Shown here: positions 1 to 5,436 of the stretch, piece after piece
Layout of the letters: the number at the start of each line of letters is the position of its first letter
Position numbering within the stretch: the first letter of the stretch is position 1
From: Nitrospirota bacterium
GTDB taxonomy: Bacteria > Nitrospinota > Nitrospinia > Nitrospinales > VA-1
DNA length: 5,436 bases
Assembly: GCA_003235465.1 (NCBI GenBank)
Contig: QJWD01000209.1
Coordinates: 1 to 5,436 of the forward strand
Direction of reading: 5' to 3'
Notes under the pieces: model-generated
The model's database searches: none
What the model saw: the letters and a program-made list of their open reading frames with translations, nothing else
What the model was told of the DNA's origin: nothing
Made by a program: the position numbers and the translations under genes

Positions 1-1
1 G

Positions 2-1618
2 GAGTGCCTAAGCGGCTATTTCGAGAAGCTGATCGAAAGCGGCCTTTTGAACAACACGCACCGGAGCGTCCTCGTCGCCACGCCCAAGCCGGGCCTCGCC
101 GGGGAAGAGGAGGAGCGCGTGCGGGAAAAGCTGAACGCGCTCAAGGAATCGCTAAGCGCCGAGGAACTGGCGGGGATGGCGGATCGCACCGGAGAGTTGA
201 AGGCGATCCAGATGACGCCCGACAGCCCGCAGGCCCTCGCCACGCTGCCCACCCTCGACCTCGCCGACATCCCGCGGGAAGGGGAGAAATTCCCCATCGA
301 GATCAAGCGGGAAAGCGCGCCGAAAATCCTGTTTCACGATCTGTTCACGAGCAAGATCGCCTACATGCAGGTGGGGTTCAACACCCACACCGTGCCGCAG
401 GACAAGATCCAGTACCTGCCGCTGCTCGCCACGCTGATGATCGGCATGGGAACGAAGAAGACGGATTACGCGACCCTGTCGAAGAGGATAGGCATTCACA
501 CCGGCGGCATCCGGCCCTGGCATTACACCTCCGCCACGGTCATGGACCGGCGGCAGGTGCTGTCGTATGTTTTCCTCACCGGCAAGGCGCTCATGGAAAA
601 GCTCGGCACCCTGTTCGACATCCACACCGAGCTTCTTTGCGAGCGGAGCTTTCACGATCACAAGCGCCTGGTGGACCTCATCCGCAGCGCCAAGTCCGAC
701 ATGGAGGACGCCATCGTCCCGCACGGCAACCAGTTCGTGCTTTCGCGCCTGCAATCCTACCAGTCACCCCTGGGCGTGTACGACGAGTTGACCGACGGCC
801 TCACGTACTTCCGGTTTCTGGAGGATCTGCTCAAACGGGCGGAGAAGGACCCCGCCGAGGTGGCGGCCGCGTTCGATGAGGTGGCCGGCATGGTGTTCAC
901 GCGCGAGAACGCGTTGTTCAATATCACATCCGAGGCGGGCGATTACGAAAAATTCGAGCCGCGGGTCGCGGCGCTTGCCGACGCCCTGCCCGATACCCAG
1001 GCCGCGCCCGCCGAACTTCGCCTTCGGCCCGCGCCGAAAAGCGAGGGGTTCCTGTCGGCGAGCACCGTGCAATACGTGGGCAAGGGGGCCAACCTCTACG
1101 ACCTCGGGTACGAGTATACGGGCAGCTTCAACGTGCTCAAATCCCTTCTCGGCACCGGCTACCTATGGGAGAAGGTGCGCATGCAGGGCGGCGCCTACGG
1201 CAGCTCGAATTCCTTCGACCTCCTGACAGGCGACTATGGCCTCGTCTCCTACCGCGACCCGAACCTCAAGGAAACGCTGGACATCTACGACCAGATCGCA
1301 GGCCATCTCGCAGAGCTCGATCTTGGCGAGGAGGAACTGAAGAAGGTCATCATCGGCTGCATCGGCTCGCTCGACCCGCCGCTCACGCCCGATCGCAAGG
1401 GCTCGGTGTCGATGATCGAGCACCTGACGGGCCGGGGCTGGGACCTCAAGCAAGAACACCGGCGGCAATTGCTCGCCACCACTCTCAAGGATATCCGGGG
1501 CCTGTCCGGCCTGTTCGAAAAGCTGCGCGACGAGGGCAAGGTCTGCGTTCTCGGCAACGAGGCGAAGCTCAAGCAGGCAAGCGGCCTGTTCGACGAGTTG
1601 ACCTCCGTTTTCCGCTGA
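2..1618 (+). CDS. M16C zinc metallopeptidase, PreP/Cym1-like (C-terminal part, 5' end cut by window)
   Basis: This is the C-terminal half of a presequence-protease-type M16C peptidase, a family that degrades short unstructured peptides inside a closed two-halved chamber. The frame is open from the left edge and gives 538 residues (numbered from base 2), against roughly 970-1000 for full-length members. About 430-450 residues are therefore missing, including the HXXEH zinc site, so catalysis cannot be judged. Residues about 6-95 match the M16C-associated linker: a YFEKLIESGLLNNTHRS segment, a charged helical hairpin rich in E and K, then PQALATLPTLDLADIP. Residues about 115-315 form the third M16 lobe (GFNTHTVPQDKIQYLPLLATL and IGIHTGGI). 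The fourth lobe carries RMQGGAY, whose R393 and Y399 have the spacing of the substrate-binding Arg/Tyr pair known from plant PreP (R848/Y854). The TTG at base 47 is internal, because homology continues upstream of it. The stop is TGA. Its location in the cell cannot be told without the N-terminus. Confidence 0.93.
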   Translation, partial: ECLSGYFEKLIESGLLNNTHRSVLVATPKPGLAGEEEERVREKLNALKESLSAEELAGMADRTGELKAIQMTPDSPQALATLPTLDLADIPREGEKFPIEIKRESAPKILFHDLFTSKIAYMQVGFNTHTVPQDKIQYLPLLATLMIGMGTKKTDYATLSKRIGIHTGGIRPWHYTSATVMDRRQVLSYVFLTGKALMEKLGTLFDIHTELLCERSFHDHKRLVDLIRSAKSDMEDAIVPHGNQFVLSRLQSYQSPLGVYDELTDGLTYFRFLEDLLKRAEKDPAEVAAAFDEVAGMVFTRENALFNITSEAGDYEKFEPRVAALADALPDTQAAPAELRLRPAPKSEGFLSASTVQYVGKGANLYDLGYEYTGSFNVLKSLLGTGYLWEKVRMQGGAYGSSNSFDLLTGDYGLVSYRDPNLKETLDIYDQIAGHLAELDLGEEELKKVIIGCIGSLDPPLTPDRKGSVSMIEHLTGRGWDLKQEHRRQLLATTLKDIRGLSGLFEKLRDEGKVCVLGNEAKLKQASGLFDELTSVFR

Positions 1619-1631
1619 TGGAGCGGGGCTT

Positions 1632-2204
1632 CTACAGGCCGCGGGCGAACTCGAAGGCTTTTTTCATGTCCGGCAACTGGCCGAGGTCGGGCACGACTTC
1701 CAGGTAACGCACCACGCCCTCGCGGTCGAGCACCATGACGGCGCGGGCGAGCAGCCGGTTCTCGTCGATCAACAGGCCGGCGGCGCGGCCGAAGCCCGCA
1801 TCGCGGTAGTCGGACAGGAAAATCAGATTGCCGATTTTCGCTTCCTTGGCGAAGCGCCGCTGCGCGAAGGGCAGGTCGCGGCTGATGGTGATGAGGTTCG
1901 CGCTTGAATCCAGTCCGCCGTTTTCCTCGCTCAAAATGTGGGTCTGCTTCTCGCACACCGCCGTGTCGATGGAGGGGACCACGCTCACCACGCTGACCTT
2001 TCCTTTGAACAGGGCGTCGCTCGCTGGATTAAGGCCCTCGCCGATGAGCGAGGCGACAGGCAGGGCCTCGCCCACCTTAACGGTTTCTCCCACGAGCGAA
2101 ACGGGTTTGCCGCGCATCGTGACGGTGGGGCCGGCGAAAAGCGGCGAGGCGAAGAGCAGGCCCGTGAGGGCCATTATTGTCAGACAACGTGCATGGGCTT
2201 TCAT
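1632..2204 (-). CDS. tpx: Exported thiol peroxidase (Tpx-family peroxiredoxin) lacking the canonical resolving cysteine
   Basis: This 190-residue protein belongs to the Tpx branch of peroxiredoxins, which reduce hydrogen peroxide and alkyl hydroperoxides with thioredoxin-type donors. Residues 1-24 look like a Sec signal peptide: KAHAR, a hydrophobic core, then a likely cut after LFA-24. The mature protein should be periplasmic or otherwise exported. The family landmarks are PSIDTAVC (T81 and peroxidatic C84), SRDLPFAQRRF at 108-118, and LARAVMVLD with the active-site Arg at 154. In E. coli Tpx the resolving cysteine directly follows the PFAQSRF motif. Here that position is A119, and C84 is the only cysteine left after signal cleavage (C7 is in the signal). 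The enzyme therefore probably works by a 1-Cys or intermolecular mechanism, which is inference. Minus the signal, its length is normal for Tpx. The ATG start is fixed by the signal peptide and an excellent ribosome binding site. It lies 63 bases downstream of mutS2 and converges with the M16C gene. Confidence 0.93.
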   Translation of the reverse strand: MKAHARCLTIMALTGLLFASPLFAGPTVTMRGKPVSLVGETVKVGEALPVASLIGEGLNPASDALFKGKVSVVSVVPSIDTAVCEKQTHILSEENGGLDSSANLITISRDLPFAQRRFAKEAKIGNLIFLSDYRDAGFGRAAGLLIDENRLLARAVMVLDREGVVRYLEVVPDLGQLPDMKKAFEFARGL

Positions 2205-2225
2205 GTTTTTACCTCCTTCAAGGAG
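2205..2225 (-). promoter_or_regulatory. Strong tpx ribosome binding site within a small inverted repeat
   Basis: On the minus strand the leader reads CTCCTTGAAGGAGGTAAAAAC directly before the tpx ATG. AAGGAGGT (2211-2218) is a near-perfect anti-16S match with ideal six-base spacing, which supports the chosen start. Just upstream, CTCCT (2221-2225) is complementary to AGGAG (2213-2217) and could fold with it into a five-pair hairpin with a three-base loop, extendable by one G-U pair. That fold would hide part of the ribosome site. The repeat is directly visible; any regulatory effect is inference, and so short a stem may be marginal at growth temperature. Confidence 0.75.
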
Positions 2226-2267
2226 AGTGATTGGCGTGAGCCCGGGGCGATGCCTTCCTGCCGGGTG

Positions 2268-4670
2268 TCAGACGTCCCAGGGGTAAAACTCGACGACGGT
2301 GACGCCGTCGCCGCCTTCCTGGCGGCTTCCCGGCGTGAAGCTCTGACACACGCCGGTGGATTCCAGGTAGTCGCGCGCCAGCTTTTTAATGGTCCCCATG
2401 CCGTGGCCGTGTATGATGCGGCCGCGCGCCAGGCGGCTGGCGATGGCCTGGCTTATGAAACTTTCCAGCGCGGCCATGGCCTCGTCGGAGTTCATGCCGC
2501 GCAGGTCCACCTCCTGCCGGGCGCGGGTTTCGATGTCGGTGTGCACCTCGATTTTCGTCGGCGGGTTCGTGGGCCGGGTCGCGGGTTTTGCGCCACGCCG
2601 GCCGCGCAGGCGGCGGGTTTCGACCACCAGCGTGAAGCGCCCCACCTCCACGCGAACCTTTTTTCTGCCCGCCGGTTCCTCCACCAGGCGGCCGATGGTG
2701 CCGTACTCGTCCACCATCACCTCCTCGCCCAGGTGAATTTCCTCAGGCGGCACGTCCCAACCGGCGGGAATTTTGACTTCCACCGGCACGCGCGCCAGGC
2801 TTTCGATGGCGCGCACCTCCTTTTTCAGGCGGGCGGGTTCCTTCTGCCCCTTGATCTCGCGCAGGCGGCGGGCGATCTCGCTTTTGGCTTCCTGCACGGC
2901 GGTTTTGAGGCGGCGCGCCTTGCCCGCGTCGAACTCGCGCTTGTCCTGCTCCATCGTCTCCTTTATGCGGCGCTGCGCCTCCTCCCAGCGGGCGGCGTCC
3001 TGCTCCTTGTCGCGGGCGAGAGCGAGCGCGCGCTCGAGCTTGAGGCGCTGGCCGGTGAGGTCGGCGAGCAGGGTTTCGGCGCGGTGGTCCTTTTTGCCAT
3101 AGATGTCCCGCGCGCGCCGGATCACCCCGGCGTCGAGGCCCAGGCGCTGGGCCGTATCGAGGGCGGCGCTCTGCCCGGGCACGCCGAAGATGAGCCGGTA
3201 GGTGGGCGTCATGGTTTCGGGATCGAACTCGGTGCAGGCGTTATGGAACCCGGCGTGGGTTTGCGCCAGCGTCTTGAGCGACAGGTAATGGGTGGAGACG
3301 AGGGTCATCATGTTCTTGTTCTTGAGTTCGATCAGGATCGCCTCGGCCAGCGCCGCGCCCTCGATGGGGTCGGTGGCGATGCCGAGCTCGTCGAGCAGGA
3401 TGAGGGCGCCGTGGCGGGCACCCGCCAGGATGCGGATGATCTTGTCCAGGTGGCCGGAAAAGGTGGAGAGCTTGCGCTGGATATTCTGCTCGTCGCCGAT
3501 GTCGGCGTACACTTCGGGAAAAAAGCCGAGGCAGGACCCCTCGTCGACGGGCAGGAACAGGCCGGCGCGCGCCATCAGCGCCATGAGGCCGATGGTTTTA
3601 AGGGTCACGGTTTTGCCGCCGGTGTTGGGGCCGGAGATGATGATCACCCGCGTCGCCTCGTCCCAGGCGATGGTGTTGGCCACCACGTTCTCGCCGGCGA
3701 GAACCAGTTCCGGGTTTCTCGCCTGGCGGAGATCCATCTTGCCCGAGGTGTTCAAGGGGCACTTGGTCGCCCGCATGGCGAGCGCGAGCCGGGCGCGGGC
3801 GTGGATGAGGTCGAGCGTGGCCAGCAGATCGAGGTTGTCTAGAAGCGCCGCCTCGTGGGCATGAATCTGGCCCGCCAGCATGGCCAGGATGCGCGCCTTC
3901 TCCCGCTCCACCTTGATGGTGGCGATTTTGAGCTGGTTGTTGAGCGGGATGATTTCCGCGGGCTCCATGAACAGGGTCTGCCCGCTGCCGGAGCTGTCGT
4001 GCACGATGCCCTCGATCTGCGACCGGTGATCCGCCCGCACGGGCAAAACGATGCGTTCCTCTCTTTCGGTGAAGTAGCTGTCCTGCAGGGCGTCCTTGAA
4101 CGCGGGGCGGGCCATGAGCCTGGCGACGCGGGTCTCGAGGTTCTGTTTTGCCGCTGCGGCCTCGGCGATGGCGCGCCTGAGCTCCGGGGTGGCGTTTTCG
4201 CGGATCTCCCCCTCGTCGCTGATGCACTGCGAAAGATCCAGGGCGAGGGGCTTTAGCGGGTCCAGCCGTTGGCCGATGGCGAAAAGCAGGGGCCTGTGGG
4301 CGCTCTTCTCGGTGGCGCGCCCAAGCGCCTGGCACAGCTTGAGAACGCGGATGACCTGGAGGCACTCGCTGGGTTCCACTAGGTGCTTCTCGCGCGCGTT
4401 TTTAAGCGCGGGGCCTAAATCGGCGAACGCACCCAGGGGCACCGTCTCGTCGGAGACGAGCCAGGACACCATCTCGGCGGTTTCCTCCAGCCTTTCGCGG
4501 GCGGCTTCCAGGCCCGCCTCCGGCCACAAATCGCGGCATCTCCGTTCGGTGATCGGGGAGGAGGCGCTTTGTGCGAGGGCGGCCTGAACCCTCGGCCAGC
4601 CGAGGAGGGCGGTGGAACTTTTTAGCAGCGGGGTGTCGTCGGCCGGGGAAGTCAAGGCGTCGGACCTCAT
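2268..4670 (-). CDS. mutS2: MutS2 family ATPase with C-terminal Smr domain
   Basis: A complete 800-residue MutS2, the usual length for the family. Members bind collided ribosomes and split them in Bacillus subtilis. In other species they are reported to limit homologous recombination through the Smr domain, a proposed nuclease. MutS2 does not act in classical mismatch repair and lacks the MutS mismatch-binding N-terminus, as here. Order of regions: N-terminal helical core from about residue 15 (LLGWPRVQAALA); family block VHDSSGSGQTLFMEP at 223-237; ATPase with Walker A GPNTGGKT at 347-354 (K353), signature STFSGH at 402-407, Walker B LILLDE with D427/E428, D-loop around TDPIEGAALA at 433-442, and STHY with H461. 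A charged coiled coil spans about 525-625, a KOW-like domain about 645-690, and Smr about 718-800 (VDLRGM at 721-726, HGHGMG at 754-759). All key ATPase residues are present. The start is the ATG overlapping the upstream stop, with no Shine-Dalgarno site; the next Met (M67) would cut into the conserved core. Confidence 0.97.
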   Translation of the reverse strand: MRSDALTSPADDTPLLKSSTALLGWPRVQAALAQSASSPITERRCRDLWPEAGLEAARERLEETAEMVSWLVSDETVPLGAFADLGPALKNAREKHLVEPSECLQVIRVLKLCQALGRATEKSAHRPLLFAIGQRLDPLKPLALDLSQCISDEGEIRENATPELRRAIAEAAAAKQNLETRVARLMARPAFKDALQDSYFTEREERIVLPVRADHRSQIEGIVHDSSGSGQTLFMEPAEIIPLNNQLKIATIKVEREKARILAMLAGQIHAHEAALLDNLDLLATLDLIHARARLALAMRATKCPLNTSGKMDLRQARNPELVLAGENVVANTIAWDEATRVIIISGPNTGGKTVTLKTIGLMALMARAGLFLPVDEGSCLGFFPEVYADIGDEQNIQRKLSTFSGHLDKIIRILAGARHGALILLDELGIATDPIEGAALAEAILIELKNKNMMTLVSTHYLSLKTLAQTHAGFHNACTEFDPETMTPTYRLIFGVPGQSAALDTAQRLGLDAGVIRRARDIYGKKDHRAETLLADLTGQRLKLERALALARDKEQDAARWEEAQRRIKETMEQDKREFDAGKARRLKTAVQEAKSEIARRLREIKGQKEPARLKKEVRAIESLARVPVEVKIPAGWDVPPEEIHLGEEVMVDEYGTIGRLVEEPAGRKKVRVEVGRFTLVVETRRLRGRRGAKPATRPTNPPTKIEVHTDIETRARQEVDLRGMNSDEAMAALESFISQAIASRLARGRIIHGHGMGTIKKLARDYLESTGVCQSFTPGSRQEGGDGVTVVEFYPWDV
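4667..4670 (-). other. ATGA stop/start overlap coupling the hydrolase gene to mutS2
   Basis: On the minus strand the mutS2 ATG (4670-4668) overlaps the TGA stop of the hydrolase gene (4669-4667). The bases just upstream (CGAACCGTCCC) hold no Shine-Dalgarno sequence, so mutS2 translation probably depends on ribosomes that finish the hydrolase and re-initiate. The overlap is directly visible; coupling is the usual interpretation of such overlaps. Confidence 0.85.
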
Positions 4671-5436
4671 GGGACGGTTCGCTGCGCCAGGGTTTTTTCC
4701 AGGGAGACGGTCACCCTTGCGTCGTACAGGGCCTCCGGGTCGCGGTGGGCCTTGAAGCCGCGCAGCAGCACCTCAATGTCCGGCTCCACCCGCTGCTGAA
4801 AGCGCAAAACCTTTTCGCCGTGCACGAGGCGGTCGCCCTGGTCGAGGATCTCCTCCGTCGTCACTTCGATGGGCTGGTCGAAATCCACCATGTCGGCGTT
4901 CAGGTACAATTCGAATTCGATCAGGTTCTTGCCGCTCACCTCGAAGCGGTTGTTCTCCTTGCGATGGGCGAACAGGGTGGCGATCTTGCCGTCCCTCACG
5001 CTTTTGGCCGCGCCTTCGGGGCCAGGCAGCTCGAGGGCGGCGAGGTTCACGCCGCGCGAAAGCCGGACCCAGTTCACGCGCCCGAGGTGGTTGGCTTCGC
5101 GCGTCAGGCGCACGCGCTCGGGCAGCGGGTCGCGGGACTGCTGCTTCAACCAGTCCACCAGCGCGGGAATTTCGGATTCGGGCAGAAAATGCCCGCCGTG
5201 GGCGAGGCCCTTTTCCTCGTGCTCGCGGTACACCACGGGGTAATTCATGTCGGACAATATCTTGTTCACACGCCGGGAGAGCATGATGGGGAAGATGGGG
5301 TCGTACACGCCCTGGATGGTGTACAGCGGTGTGTTTCTCAGGTTCACCAGGAAATGCATGTAGCGCGGGGTGATGGTGCCGGCGATGGGCGCGATGCCGG
5401 CGAACATGTCGGGGTAAAACATGCCGATCATGTAGG
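4667..5436 (-). CDS. Alpha/beta-fold serine hydrolase (prolyl-oligopeptidase / PHB-depolymerase-like esterase), C-terminal part cut by window
   Basis: The frame is open to the right edge, so the N-terminus is missing. At least 255 residues are present (numbered from the Met codon at 5431). The first visible segment, YMIGMFYPDMFAGIAPIAG, is the helix and strand that directly follow a GxSxGG nucleophile elbow in this fold, so the catalytic serine should lie only a few codons outside the window. D44 in QGVYDPIFPI is the likely acid and H81 (or H78) in LAHGGHFLP the likely base, completing the triad. After about residue 100 comes a beta-rich tail (RVRLTREANHLGRVNWVRL, then LNADMVDFDQPIEVTTEE, then DPEALYDARVTVSL). 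It resembles the C-terminal domain of a family of secreted bacterial prolyl-oligopeptidase or esterase-like hydrolases. Substrate is unknown: ester or peptide bonds are both possible. Any signal peptide would be outside the window. It is the first visible gene of the mutS2 transcription unit. Confidence 0.85.
   Translation of the reverse strand, partial: YMIGMFYPDMFAGIAPIAGTITPRYMHFLVNLRNTPLYTIQGVYDPIFPIMLSRRVNKILSDMNYPVVYREHEEKGLAHGGHFLPESEIPALVDWLKQQSRDPLPERVRLTREANHLGRVNWVRLSRGVNLAALELPGPEGAAKSVRDGKIATLFAHRKENNRFEVSGKNLIEFELYLNADMVDFDQPIEVTTEEILDQGDRLVHGEKVLRFQQRVEPDIEVLLRGFKAHRDPEALYDARVTVSLEKTLAQRTVP

Noticed and set aside
47..49. TTG as the start of the M16C peptidase
   Set aside because: Family homology (YFEKLIESG) continues in frame upstream to the window edge and there is no ribosome binding site. 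The codon is an internal Leu.
4..879. Plus-strand open frame of 291 codons at the left edge
   Set aside because: It overlaps the M16C peptidase in another frame, and its translation is Arg/Pro/Gly/His-rich without motifs. The peptidase frame has clear family homology.
1641..1664. T-run (1659-1664) as a plus-strand terminator for the peptidase gene
   Set aside because: The run encodes a Lys-Lys pair in tpx and has only weak three-base stems before it.
1285..1956. Minus-strand open frame of 223 codons spanning the M16C/tpx junction
   Set aside because: It overlaps both real genes out of frame. The composition is Arg/Ser/Pro-rich with no domain.
2241..2265. CCCGG/CCGGG inverted repeat after mutS2 as an intrinsic terminator
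   Set aside because: The stem is five pairs with a 15-base loop and no T-run follows on the minus strand. It is compatible with chance in GC-rich DNA.
1938..3842. Long plus-strand open frame (634 codons) opposite tpx and mutS2
   Set aside because: It lies antisense to two clearly conserved genes. Its translation is low complexity (rich in G, A, H, D) with no recognisable domain, as expected of the shadow frame of GC-rich coding DNA.
1..5436. A previously undescribed defence, mobile or biosynthetic system
   Set aside because: All four genes belong to known housekeeping or enzyme families. There are no repeats, integrases, toxin-antitoxin pairs, RNA genes or unexplained stretches longer than 63 bases.

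Overview
This is a GC-rich, gene-dense chromosomal window. It holds two complete genes and two genes cut by the window edges. The sequence is bacterial: Shine-Dalgarno site, Sec signal peptide, tight gene packing. The mix of an M16C presequence-protease-like peptidase, an exported thiol peroxidase, a MutS2 with a C-terminal Smr domain and a secreted-type serine hydrolase would suit a Gram-negative such as a deltaproteobacterium-like lineage. That placement is inference only; no rRNA or other lineage marker is present.

Layout: (1) bases 2-1618, plus strand: the C-terminal 538 residues of an M16C zinc metallopeptidase (PreP/Cym1 type). The HXXEH active site lies before the window. (2) 1632-2204, minus strand: a complete Tpx-family peroxiredoxin with a signal peptide and an ideal ribosome binding site. 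It keeps the peroxidatic cysteine but lacks the usual resolving cysteine. It faces the peptidase gene tail to tail across 13 bases. (3) 2268-4670, minus strand: a complete 800-residue MutS2 with ATPase, coiled coil, KOW-like and Smr regions. (4) 4667-5436, minus strand: the C-terminal part of an alpha/beta serine hydrolase with a family-specific beta-rich tail. Its stop codon overlaps the mutS2 start as ATGA.

The three minus-strand genes read hydrolase, mutS2, tpx in the same direction. The hydrolase and mutS2 are translationally coupled. tpx follows mutS2 after 63 bases and could be read from the same transcript or from its own promoter, but no convincing promoter is visible. The gene products do not form an obvious single pathway: ribosome rescue or DNA maintenance (MutS2), peroxide removal outside the cytoplasm (Tpx), and peptide or ester hydrolysis (hydrolase and M16C).

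I found no RNA genes, CRISPR, mobile elements or phage genes, and no convincing new system. The points most worth a second look are the single-cysteine exported Tpx and the small hairpin that can cover its ribosome binding site. No gap between genes exceeds 63 bases.
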